The notes beneath the pieces are model-generated. The model ran no database searches and was not told where the DNA came from. It worked only from the letters and a program-made list of their open reading frames with translations. This document shows, piece after piece, positions 42,026-50,411 of a DNA stretch of 64,000 bases (the first letter of the stretch is position 1; the number at the start of each line of letters is the position of its first letter). Origin of the DNA: Scatosoma sp045594025 (GTDB lineage: Bacteria > Bacillota > Clostridia > Christensenellales > Borkfalkiaceae). Both the position numbers and the translations under genes were made by a program. The DNA lies in assembly GCA_045594025.1 (NCBI GenBank), contig JAZNXS010000001.1:1-64000 (forward strand), given 5' to 3'.

Positions 42026-43870
42026 TTACGCATTCTCTGTTTGCGATACCGCATTAAGGACAAGCGGATGGATAGCGGAATCCGTACCTGTATTTTCAAC
42101 GTAGCGCCAGTTGGTTCCCGCCGTTTCAAGAGCAGTGTTCATTGCCGTCATTGCATCGCTCCAAGCAATCGTTTCACCGTCAACAACAGTACAATTATCG
42201 TGTGGTATACCTTCAGCATTATTGACGTTCACGCTTGCATAGTTTGTGGAATTCGTTGTGTCCTCGCCACTATATCCAATAACAAGACCTACCTCCAAAT
42301 TGCAAACAACTGTCCCCGCGTTATAACAAGAGATAATACTTCCGCTATATAATGCGCCGACAATGCCGCCCACCGAGCTGCTGTTAGAACTTATTTCGCC
42401 CGTATTATAGCAGGCTGTTATCGTACCTTCACTTGCATTTTGACCAACAATTCCGCCAAGGATACCAACCGTAGCCGTTATATTTGCATCATTATAACAA
42501 GCAATGATTGTGCCGCTGTTTGTACCGGCGATACCCGCAACGTTATTTCCCTCTACGTAAAGGCTACCGCTTACGCCGCAATTTTCTATCGTTCCATTAT
42601 TATAACCAACAAGTATACCGCAGTTTATACCAACCAAACTCATTTCCGCATCAAGCAATCGGAGATTTTTAATAACTCCACCTTCGTCCAAGGAGCTCAC
42701 AAAGCCCATTATACTATCCGTTACAGTTGATTTTATCACCAATCCTGTAATGCTATATCCGTTTCCGTCTATAATAGCCCAACATCTTTGAGGGTCCCAG
42801 TTGCTATCGTTTATTTCGTCGCCGTCAAGGTCAAACATCATCTCCGTAGGCATTGCGATATCTTTCCCGAGCGTCAAATTTAACCCTTTCCAGCTATCTT
42901 CCGTCCATGCATACAGCCCTTCTGCTGTGAACACTATATAAGCTTGCGTATCTTCATCATATACATAATCGAGCGCAACGGTACAATTGTCACAAGCACC
43001 ATCAAGATTTTCGTCCTCGTGTTTTTCCTTTGCCGGGGTGATTACTGTATTACACACGGTACATTGTACGGCGGTGGTGCAATCGCCGTCATCCTCCCCT
43101 TCGTGCGACGCTTTCGCTTCGGTAGTTACCGTTTCGCATTCGCTACAAGTAACAGCCGTTGTGCAATCGCCGTCGTCCTCATTGGAAGTATGGCTTTCAT
43201 TTCCTTTCACAAGCACCCAATTACAGTCTTTACACAAAATAGCCGTTGTACAATCGCCGTCATCTTCTTTAGGCTCGTGCTTAGCATAGCTATCTCTGAA
43301 TAAGCATCCATCGTTTGCACATGCATGCCAATGTTCTATGTCTGTTGCATTCCAAACCACATTAACAGCATGTTCCTTTGCCGCAACAAACACATATTCA
43401 CAATCGATGCAAGTAATAGCCGTTGTACAATCGCCGTCGTCTGCGTTTGGAGAATGTGCCGCTTTCGCTTCAGTCGTTACCGTTCCGCATTCACTGCAAG
43501 TAATAGCCGTTGTACAATCGCCGTCGTCTGCATTTGGAGAATGTGCCGCTTTTGCTTCAGTCGTTACCGTTCCGCATTCACTGCAAGTAACAGCTGTGGT
43601 ACAATCGCCATCGTCTGCGTTTGGAGAATGTCCAAGCGCTTCGCCTTCGGTCGCTCCGCAGACGGTACAGGTCTTGGGAGTGTCGCAATCTGCTTCCTCA
43701 TAATCATGCGCGCCGACCTCTCTCGTTTCGCTACATACGTTGCAAGTAACGTCGCAAGCATTATCGTAGGTATGTGCGCAAGGCTCTTCATTCGAGTTGC
43801 ATCCTACAAACGCAAACGCCGCAAAAAAGCATGTCACAAAGATTTTGATAAGGGTGCTACATTTTTTCAT
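42026..43870 (-). CDS. Secreted lipoprotein with CxxC repeats and GLUG repeats
   Basis: A 614-residue lipoprotein with signal peptide and lipobox FVGC at about residue 24. Residues about 30-300 are Cys-rich repeats, three of them near-identical 29-residue units (HSPNADDGDCTTA then CSECGTVTTEAKAA) with further degenerate copies; each has a CxxC pair that could bind metal. Residues about 300-580 contain GLUG-type repeats (GGIVGQNASEGTITACYNTG, GGIVGALYSGSIISCYNAG) that form right-handed beta helices in surface adhesins. The start has AAGGAG upstream. It is probably cell-surface exposed; the ligand is unknown. The tandem DNA repeats suggest copy-number variation. Confidence 0.8.
   Translation of the reverse strand: MKKCSTLIKIFVTCFFAAFAFVGCNSNEEPCAHTYDNACDVTCNVCSETREVGAHDYEEADCDTPKTCTVCGATEGEALGHSPNADDGDCTTAVTCSECGTVTTEAKAAHSPNADDGDCTTAITCSECGTVTTEAKAAHSPNADDGDCTTAITCIDCEYVFVAAKEHAVNVVWNATDIEHWHACANDGCLFRDSYAKHEPKEDDGDCTTAILCKDCNWVLVKGNESHTSNEDDGDCTTAVTCSECETVTTEAKASHEGEDDGDCTTAVQCTVCNTVITPAKEKHEDENLDGACDNCTVALDYVYDEDTQAYIVFTAEGLYAWTEDSWKGLNLTLGKDIAMPTEMMFDLDGDEINDSNWDPQRCWAIIDGNGYSITGLVIKSTVTDSIMGFVSSLDEGGVIKNLRLLDAEMSLVGINCGILVGYNNGTIENCGVSGSLYVEGNNVAGIAGTNSGTIIACYNDANITATVGILGGIVGQNASEGTITACYNTGEISSNSSSVGGIVGALYSGSIISCYNAGTVVCNLEVGLVIGYSGEDTTNSTNYASVNVNNAEGIPHDNCTVVDGETIAWSDAMTAMNTALETAGTNWRYVENTGTDSAIHPLVLNAVSQTENA
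43409..43640. repeat. 87-bp tandem repeat within the lipoprotein gene
   Basis: Unit starts fall at 43409, 43496 and 43583. The first two units are almost identical and the third is truncated by divergence. Because 87 is a multiple of three, gain or loss keeps the frame. Confidence 0.85.
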
Positions 43871-43906
43871 AATCGTTCTCCTTTTATGATGTTTCTTTCT
43901 ATAATA

Positions 43907-44272
43907 TTATTTTTCTTCGATTTTTGACCGTCTTGTTTTGTGCTTGCAGATGCCAATCAACTCTTCGCCCTGCTCGTAAAACGCACAATCCCCACACCGG
44001 TCGTTGATATCCCTCGTTTTTTTGAAATACTTACAAGGGCATTGTATCGCCGTTACAAACGGATAACCGGTATCGGTGTATAATGGATTTTCAAGGAAAT
44101 TAGGAAAGACCTCTACGGGATCAGGATATTTGGAATAACGGTCGCTCTCCTCATAATATCCGTAATAGATGGGAAAGGTTTTTCCAAAGGCGGCTACAAT
44201 TTTATAAAGATCCCCTTCCTTGGGTTTTTGCTCCGCCGTTTTTTTCGAGATTCCGAAAATCGACGTAACCAT
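43907..44272 (-). CDS. Conserved-looking Cys-rich protein of unknown function
   Basis: A 121-residue soluble protein. The C-terminal third has CPCKYF, then CGDCAFY and GICKHK, five cysteines with one His that could bind zinc or an Fe-S cluster. The N-terminal part is Tyr/Pro-rich (IYYGYYEESDRYSKYPDPVE). A strong AAAGGAGG site precedes the ATG. It lies between the regulator and the lipoprotein; a terminator hairpin separates it from the regulator. I do not recognise the family. Confidence 0.7.
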   Translation of the reverse strand: MVTSIFGISKKTAEQKPKEGDLYKIVAAFGKTFPIYYGYYEESDRYSKYPDPVEVFPNFLENPLYTDTGYPFVTAIQCPCKYFKKTRDINDRCGDCAFYEQGEELIGICKHKTRRSKIEEK

Positions 44273-44292
44273 CTTTTCCTCCTTTACAGATT

Positions 44293-44338
44293 AAAAAAAA
44301 TCTGCCATAAGCATCTTGACGACAACATTATAGCAGAT
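44293..44338 (-). terminator. Terminator of the regulator gene, with an internal -10-like box
   Basis: Minus strand: ATCTGCTATAA pairs with TTATGGCAGAT (44328-44338 with 44300-44310, one G-U) and runs into eight T (44293-44300). The 5' arm contains TATAAT (44327-44332), which may be the -10 of the following gene, though its -35 is poor. Confidence 0.65.
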
Positions 44339-44418
44339 CAATTTTTATTTAAAAAGGAAAATTTTGCTTTTTTTTCGGCAAACTTTTTTGCCGACTTTTT
44401 CCATTTTTTCGGCAACTT

Positions 44419-45642
44419 TTAAAGAATAAATGCGAACTCCTTTTTACTCAAAAGCCCCGTTTTATTCATGATTCTTGTGATAGCATGACTGATTGTTGAT
44501 TCCGACGAGTGGAGCATAGACGCGATTTCTTTTGTCGTAAAGCCGAAAGCGCAAAGCTTGGCAATTTCGCGCTCTTTCGCGTCAAGATTGGTGGATATCA
44601 CTTTATCCCGAATTTGGCTCGACAGTCTTGCCCAACCCACGCTGTATATATTATAAAGTGCTTTTACGGCAACAACGGCGTTTTTATCCTGCAAAGCAAT
44701 GCGCTCGTCTAAAAGATCGCCAAAATGCCTTACGTACTCGGTCAAAAAGCCGTAAAGCTGATCAGGCAAAGCAAGCGCAATCGCTTTATCCATATGCGCA
44801 ATCGCCCTTTCCTTCTGACCTGAATTGTAATAAGCAACGGCGCAGGACATACGAAGAAACATCTCAGGAATTATCGTTTTATCAAGCACCGCCTGCGAAA
44901 TCATAGGCTCTATAGTGTTTGGTATCATGCGCATGAGTGCAAGACCTTCCACACCTTCAAGCTTAAATTGTTTTGTTGCAATGGCGTGCGCCGCCATATA
45001 CAAATACTTCACGTAAAATACCTTTGCAGCAGGGTGCGCATCCCCTGGTAGCGCCTCAAAATTGCCTATTTTAAACCACTCGGGATAGTCCTTATTATCA
45101 TAGATGGAGCTGTCAATAATTGCGAGCGCAAGGGATACAAGCTCTCTATCGTGTACGTCCTTGCAAGGGGCTTCAAAAATATGTTTTTTGGCTTCTTTCC
45201 AAAGATAAATATCTCCTCGCCATATCGCGCATTGTGCAAGCAACATACCGCCACCGATCACAGCATAAAAACCTGAATGTGCATGCAAGAAATATCTCGC
45301 TCGCTCGTACACCTTCTCGATTTCTCCGCGTCTATAGGCAATCTGAGCTTCAAATAATGCGTGAGCTTCGGGTTGGTTTATAAGCATTTCAGCGCATTCG
45401 TCTGCTCCACCCGCCTTATTATAAAGATTGGTCATATCAAGGAATGGAGATTTCCTCGGCATCGGAAGATGCGGTTCTTTTTCTTTACGCTTTGCATTAG
45501 GAAGCACAGCCGTTGTGGGAATTTTCCATATAGGACCGAAACGGACAGCCCCTTTTATTCTATTTTCATTGCAAAGCATCTGCACACGTCTTGTAGTAAC
45601 GCCCCATTTTTTAGCCGCTTCGCTTACTGTTATATATTCCAT
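44419..45642 (-). CDS. Regulator with N-terminal MerR/excisionase-type HTH and C-terminal LuxR HTH
   Basis: A 407-residue cytoplasmic regulator. Residues 1-50 form a helix-turn-helix of the DNA-binding excisionase/MerR type (ITVSEAAKKWGVTTRRVQMLCNENRI and the wing WKIP). Residues about 90-330 are an alpha-helical, TPR-like region. Residues about 345-407 are a LuxR HTH (DAKEREIAKLCAFGFTTKEIASMLHSSESTISHAITRIMNKTG). DNA-binding units at both ends are unusual. It is the first regulator downstream of the glycan enzymes on the same strand, and two dyad sites lie upstream of its start, so autoregulation and control of the cluster are plausible. Confidence 0.82.
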   Translation of the reverse strand: MEYITVSEAAKKWGVTTRRVQMLCNENRIKGAVRFGPIWKIPTTAVLPNAKRKEKEPHLPMPRKSPFLDMTNLYNKAGGADECAEMLINQPEAHALFEAQIAYRRGEIEKVYERARYFLHAHSGFYAVIGGGMLLAQCAIWRGDIYLWKEAKKHIFEAPCKDVHDRELVSLALAIIDSSIYDNKDYPEWFKIGNFEALPGDAHPAAKVFYVKYLYMAAHAIATKQFKLEGVEGLALMRMIPNTIEPMISQAVLDKTIIPEMFLRMSCAVAYYNSGQKERAIAHMDKAIALALPDQLYGFLTEYVRHFGDLLDERIALQDKNAVVAVKALYNIYSVGWARLSSQIRDKVISTNLDAKEREIAKLCAFGFTTKEIASMLHSSESTISHAITRIMNKTGLLSKKEFAFIL

Positions 45643-45678
45643 ATATTCCCCTTAAATGACATATTTTGCCCTACAATA

Positions 45679-45728
45679 CTTCGCACGCGCGAAATATTGC
45701 ACAACTATAAACTTTCGCTCGTGCGAAA
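45679..45728. promoter_or_regulatory. Twin dyad operators upstream of the regulator
   Basis: CTTCGC-ACGC-GCGAAA (45679-45694) and TTTCGC-TCGT-GCGAAA (45713-45728) are two inverted repeats with 4-bp centres, 34 bp apart (about three helical turns). Each continues with ATATT on the same side. They lie 37-86 nt upstream of the regulator start. Confidence 0.6.
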
Positions 45729-45779
45729 TATTCATTTTAATTATACACCCATTTTTAGCTTTTGTCAAATCAAAATTCG

Positions 45780-45816
45780 AAAAAAATGAACTACTTTTCT
45801 CGTAGTTCATTTTTTG
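45780..45816 (-). terminator. Terminator after the first GH78-like gene
   Basis: AAAAATGAACTAC and GTAGTTCATTTTT pair around a short loop near 45795-45801, with A- and T-runs on both sides, so it can work in either direction. Confidence 0.75.
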
Positions 45817-45856
45817 CATGCTTAATATTCTATCTTTTGTCGGCATTTCGCTATGA

Positions 45857-47509
45857 TTAAGATGCCTTATTTACCAAAACCTGCACCTCATCAGGCGCTG
45901 TTACCGTAGTCATTACCTCGCCATTTACGACTTTATGCATAATTGTAACGTTGCCGTATGGTGTGGGGAATTCTCCCTTGCACCACTGCAATTTCCCTAA
46001 ATGCGGCGCTATTAAAATCTTTTTACAACCTGGCTCTAAGACTTGAACCCCCAGCACTTCTTCCGTTAAAAATTGCACCGGGCCACACGACCAACCGTGA
46101 CATAAGGAATGTCGAAACCCCTTATAGCAATATTTACCGAAATCGCCATGCAAATCCAGCAAACCGTCGGGTGTTCTTTCATCGATTCTACCGCTATTGT
46201 TCAGCCACTCCACGTCGAAATCTTCCCAAAACGAAGTCGCACCGCGAGACAGCATTCCGCCATAATATTCTTTCATGATGTCCAAAGCGTTTGCAATATC
46301 CGTTGACGCTGCGAGTGCTTTAAAAATAAAATAACTCATATACGTGGACAACCCTTTAGCGCCGCCATCCATCAGCCTTTCTGCTACGTAAGCATTGTCC
46401 AACATCCCCGACAAACCGCCAAAGGCAACAATTTGCTTTGCAACGACGTCTGTTTCAATTTGTCTTTGTAATTTATCCAAAAGTTTATCGCAAAGCGGAT
46501 TATTCCTATTAAATTCCGCATATAGAGCTTTGAGGTTATTGATTACGTAAATAAACATAAAGCGATTGCCGGCTTTTGCATCTTTTGTGCCTTTCGTAGG
46601 CCAATCTAAGAAATAGCCGTCTCTCGCAGGACAATCAAACAATGTATAGTCAATATCGCCGTCCTCTGTTACGCAAGCATCCAACTGTTTCAACACCCCT
46701 TCTACATAAGGAAATTGTTTTTCAACAAAACTCGTATTCTTCACTTTCATGTAATAATCGTATAAAATTTGAATCAACCAAAACGAATACGTAGGAATGT
46801 TTCCAAACCAGTATGGCAACGGATTTTTATCAATAGAAAGCTGTATTGCTTGCTCCACACAAGGATCTGCGCCAAACAAATCCGTAATTCCCAAAACCTC
46901 AGGCTGCATATCCCCAATCCAAACAAGTCTATCTCTTTTAATGCCGTCCCAAAGCTGTGCTTGCATATTTAAAAATAGAGTATGACGTGCCGTTTCATAA
47001 ATCTGATTCACCACCTCATCATCGCAAGAAAATTGCCCTTTGTATTGTAAATCACGATGCACGTAAGCAGCATATACGTTGACAAGCCTGTAAATTTTTT
47101 CTTCCGTCAAAAAATCGATACGAACGAAACGAAAACCCGTCTGCCCCCATTCCAAGTCGGATAAATCAGGAAGTTCCACAACCATATCACGCACGGAATG
47201 ATTGTTCGTTGCGTTTTTTTCTCCGATTTCCGCGCATACCTCGCCCACAGATTCACCAAAACGAATCCGGACTTTTAAAGTATCCTTCTGTCCCTCAAAA
47301 AAATGCGCAAGAATCCTAACCCCACCTTGAAGTTCTTTCCCAAAATCAAGAATGATATATCCTGTTCCCTGACAGCACATAACGTTTTTTTCGTTAAAAC
47401 ATATTTGTTCACAACGATTCTCTAACAGTGCCTCGCCGTTTTCAATATTTTCTGATTGTTCTATAATACGCGTAGGCGGTAAATATTCTTTCGTCAACTT
47501 TCCTTTCAT
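45857..47509 (-). CDS. GH78-like alpha-L-rhamnosidase family protein, full length
   Basis: A 550-residue cytoplasmic enzyme (no signal peptide). An N-terminal beta domain covers about residues 1-150 (GYIILDFGKELQGGVRI, GFRFVRIDF). The (alpha/alpha)6 barrel covers about 160-480, with WDGIKRDRLVWIGDMQPE, the region that carries the general acid in GH78, and GATSFWEDF. HGWSCGPVQFLTEEVLG leads into a C-terminal beta domain (about 485-550). It probably removes terminal rhamnose or a similar deoxy sugar. It is paralogous to the shorter gene at 50412-51836. Confidence 0.82.
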   Translation of the reverse strand: MKGKLTKEYLPPTRIIEQSENIENGEALLENRCEQICFNEKNVMCCQGTGYIILDFGKELQGGVRILAHFFEGQKDTLKVRIRFGESVGEVCAEIGEKNATNNHSVRDMVVELPDLSDLEWGQTGFRFVRIDFLTEEKIYRLVNVYAAYVHRDLQYKGQFSCDDEVVNQIYETARHTLFLNMQAQLWDGIKRDRLVWIGDMQPEVLGITDLFGADPCVEQAIQLSIDKNPLPYWFGNIPTYSFWLIQILYDYYMKVKNTSFVEKQFPYVEGVLKQLDACVTEDGDIDYTLFDCPARDGYFLDWPTKGTKDAKAGNRFMFIYVINNLKALYAEFNRNNPLCDKLLDKLQRQIETDVVAKQIVAFGGLSGMLDNAYVAERLMDGGAKGLSTYMSYFIFKALAASTDIANALDIMKEYYGGMLSRGATSFWEDFDVEWLNNSGRIDERTPDGLLDLHGDFGKYCYKGFRHSLCHGWSCGPVQFLTEEVLGVQVLEPGCKKILIAPHLGKLQWCKGEFPTPYGNVTIMHKVVNGEVMTTVTAPDEVQVLVNKAS

Positions 47510-47626
47510 TTTACTTCATTCACTCAAAATTAAATTGCTTCACGAATAATTTTACGATTCGTTTGCTTCTTTCTTTGCACTCTTTATAAATAATCACTAC
47601 TGACTTATCAATGATATATTTACATT

Positions 47627-48964
47627 TCACTGATTATCATCTTCAATCGTAATGCTCCCCACCTGCGCATAATGCCCATTTTGCACTGCATCGGTAGCAA
47701 AATATGCCTTTGGATGCGTTTTCCCGCCAAGCGCAAGTTCAATGACGTACGTTCCCTTAGGCATATCCTTGGGTAAGGATAATAAAATATTCACCGTATG
47801 CTTTCCAGGTAGCCATGCGCGCACCTTAACGCCTGTATCCGTTCCATACACGGTATCGTCTTTTCTTAATTGCGCGTATAACGGCATTTCATGGTAAATC
47901 GGCGCTACGCCCACATTATCTACCGTTAAAATTGCTCGCACGTTTTCTCCACGGCAAGCAACGCTGGGACAAGCAAAGCTATCAATAACAAAATGGTATC
48001 CCATCTTGGCAACCCAAGCGTCTATTTTTTCCTTCCACGCCCAAGGAATCGGCAATGATTTTGCATTAAACGTACTAATGTGCCAATCCAAAGTCGTTTG
48101 GATCACTTTATCCAAATCCCAACCTTGACGTTCCCACTCGCCAAGCCACCAATATGCTTCAAAGGAAACATGACCGCTTTTCCACACCTCAGATAATGCC
48201 TCGGCGCTTTCTCGCGCATAACCGTTCGTTAAACGGGGATGCCCTATACAGTCCGCGCGCCAGCCGACAGCTACCTTTTTATTTAATCGTTTTACCAACC
48301 AAGTGGGCGACATTTGCCCGATTAAACGCACCTTTTGAAACGCATCGATATAAGCCCCGACAAACCTTTCTATTTGTTCCTCGGTAAACAACCCAACACT
48401 GCTACCTTCACCCCACGCACCAGGCAGTGATATATCCAAAAAGGCAAAAGCAGGATCTTTGTCAAAACGTTCCCCGATTTTTCGAATCGCCTTAGAAAAA
48501 TACGCCAAGAATAAAGGCGAAGACGGAGAATCTTTTACGCGTTCTCCTTTCGGCCTTGCAGGACAATCTATCATTACTTTCAGCCAATCAGGGACGTCGT
48601 CGCTTTCCCTTGTGCTATGCGGCATCAAACGAAACATCAACGTTTGTCCATTTTCCCTAGCTTTGCGTAATATATTCTCTATCAATGCGTAGTTGTATTC
48701 GCCTTGCTTTGGTTCAAATTCTTTCCATAAAATACGGATATACACCACAGAAGAATCGGGATAATATCCTTCGCTTCTGCCCTCTTGTTTTACATAGGCA
48801 GGGATGGGATAACACTCTATATGCTCCGTTTCCGTCAAGTTATTTTCGGGTTTTACAACCAAATCAGAATATAACTTATCGTCCTTAAAATGTTGAAAAC
48901 TAGTAAAACCCGTATACGGATTTTGCGCAAGTTCAAGTTTATAATTAAAACGATTTACTTTCAT
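47627..48964 (-). CDS. DUF4832-like TIM-barrel protein, putative glycoside hydrolase
   Basis: A 445-residue cytoplasmic protein. The barrel part covers about residues 20-310 (NPYTGFTSFQ, then ILWKEFEPKQGEYNY typical of clan-A glycosidases, then DISLPGAWGEGSS with a candidate catalytic Glu). A C-terminal beta-sandwich follows (about 320-445) and is DUF4832-like. The substrate is unknown. It lies 12 nt before the GH125 gene in the cluster and has an AAGGA site. Confidence 0.65.
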   Translation of the reverse strand: MKVNRFNYKLELAQNPYTGFTSFQHFKDDKLYSDLVVKPENNLTETEHIECYPIPAYVKQEGRSEGYYPDSSVVYIRILWKEFEPKQGEYNYALIENILRKARENGQTLMFRLMPHSTRESDDVPDWLKVMIDCPARPKGERVKDSPSSPLFLAYFSKAIRKIGERFDKDPAFAFLDISLPGAWGEGSSVGLFTEEQIERFVGAYIDAFQKVRLIGQMSPTWLVKRLNKKVAVGWRADCIGHPRLTNGYARESAEALSEVWKSGHVSFEAYWWLGEWERQGWDLDKVIQTTLDWHISTFNAKSLPIPWAWKEKIDAWVAKMGYHFVIDSFACPSVACRGENVRAILTVDNVGVAPIYHEMPLYAQLRKDDTVYGTDTGVKVRAWLPGKHTVNILLSLPKDMPKGTYVIELALGGKTHPKAYFATDAVQNGHYAQVGSITIEDDNQ

Positions 48965-48976
48965 AGTTTATCCTTC

Positions 48977-50326
48977 TTAATCCAACGGTTTTGTTTCCTT
49001 ATAGGACTGTAAGTACTCTTTTTTCTCTATAATCATATATGCAAATAAAGAGTTCGCCCAAGCAAACCAAGAACGGGAATATACCGTATCATCATCCATA
49101 TCTACCGACTCGTGAATGTACCCTGTGCCACCCGTACTGTTTGTCAACATACGTACGCACTCTTTGATTTCCTCTGCGTCATCGCTTGTCAATGCTTGAA
49201 TAATCAACGATAAAGGCCATACACGATATTTCGGCGTATGCGGACTTCCAATACCCTTTAATATTTTTCCCTCGTAGTAATAAGGATTTTCAAAACTAAG
49301 CATATATTGACGCGTATTTTGATAAATCTCTTTATTAATATATGGATATTCGTAATACGGCATCGCCAACAAATTTGGGATATTGGCGTCGTCCATTAAA
49401 TTATAATTACCGAAGCCGTCCGTTTCTAAGGCGTACACCTTCTTTCCGTTCCTTTCCACAACGGCAAGAGTGTTCAACGCGGCTTGGATTTCCTCCGCTA
49501 ACACACGGCAAGTATTCGCGCGCTCTTCATCATGTAACAAATCACGTAAAATAGGCGCAAGTTTAGTTAATACCGAAACGATAAACATATTCCCGGGGAT
49601 ATAGTATCCGTATGTGCATTTATCATCGCTGGGACGATACCCTGACCATACCAATCCACAATCCGAAACCGGTTCTCCCCCTCCGCACCAACGCGTTTTG
49701 TCTCTATTATAAATTTCATGATAATAAGATGACCGAGCTTTATGCGCTTGTTCTATGCGAAATACCTTTATGATTAAATCAAATGCTTGGAGAAAGCATT
49801 CGTCAAAAATACTGCCGTCGTTTGTCTTTTGATAATATTTAACCGCAAGCCACAACGGATAACACAAAGAATCTAATTCAAATTTTCTTTCCCATACCCA
49901 TGGCGATTGCCGATCCAGATCGTAGGCATGTCCGTTTCCGTTTGCCTCGCGATTAAAAGCATTCGCGTAAGGATCGATTAAAATATAAGTGAATTGTTTT
50001 TTCAATAAACCTTTAATCAGCCGTTGCACAGAAGAACATTCTTTAGCAAAAAACAAATATTGCATAACCTGCGCAGAGGAATCACGCAGCCACATAGCAG
50101 GAATATCCCCTGTGATAATGAACGTTGAACCGTCCTCCTCAAAAAACGTCGTTGTATAAATCGTATTAAAAAAACAATGATCAAACATGTTTTGCAAGGT
50201 TTCGTCTTGCAACGTCTTTTTAAATTCTTCTACACATATACGCAGATCGGAAAAATATTCCTCGTTCATTTTATTATGAATATCACTAATTTTGACGCTT
50301 TCGCCAATAATTTCCTCAAAAGGCAT
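48977..50326 (-). CDS. GH125 exo-alpha-1,6-mannosidase-like enzyme
   Basis: A 449-residue cytoplasmic protein of the metal-independent alpha-mannosidase family (GH125, formerly DUF1237). The family blocks are TGDIPAMWLRDSSAQV, DPYANAFNREANGNGHAYD and KFELDSLCYPLWLAVKYY. It would trim alpha-1,6-linked mannose from the non-reducing end. A strong AGGAGGGG site precedes the ATG. Its presence points to mannose in the target glycan. Confidence 0.88.
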   Translation of the reverse strand: MPFEEIIGESVKISDIHNKMNEEYFSDLRICVEEFKKTLQDETLQNMFDHCFFNTIYTTTFFEEDGSTFIITGDIPAMWLRDSSAQVMQYLFFAKECSSVQRLIKGLLKKQFTYILIDPYANAFNREANGNGHAYDLDRQSPWVWERKFELDSLCYPLWLAVKYYQKTNDGSIFDECFLQAFDLIIKVFRIEQAHKARSSYYHEIYNRDKTRWCGGGEPVSDCGLVWSGYRPSDDKCTYGYYIPGNMFIVSVLTKLAPILRDLLHDEERANTCRVLAEEIQAALNTLAVVERNGKKVYALETDGFGNYNLMDDANIPNLLAMPYYEYPYINKEIYQNTRQYMLSFENPYYYEGKILKGIGSPHTPKYRVWPLSLIIQALTSDDAEEIKECVRMLTNSTGGTGYIHESVDMDDDTVYSRSWFAWANSLFAYMIIEKKEYLQSYKETKPLD

Positions 50327-50411
50327 AATATCACCCCTCCTATTTCTCTACGCCCTTAATCAAGTTACATGTAAACAACTTTCCTAATTGTATATACCTT
50401 TCCGCCTTGAT

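Noticed and set aside
43409..43640. CRISPR array
   Set aside because: The 87-bp units are contiguous coding repeats without unique spacers, and no cas genes are present.
43325..43927. Plus-strand frames with repeated Cys-Arg-Phe strings
   Set aside because: They mirror the 87-bp repeats of the lipoprotein gene on the other strand; no start signals.
44366..44420. Terminator from CGGCAA/TTGCCG hairpins just after the regulator stop
   Set aside because: On the minus strand an A-run, not a U-run, follows the stem. The hairpin at 44293-44338 fits the role better.
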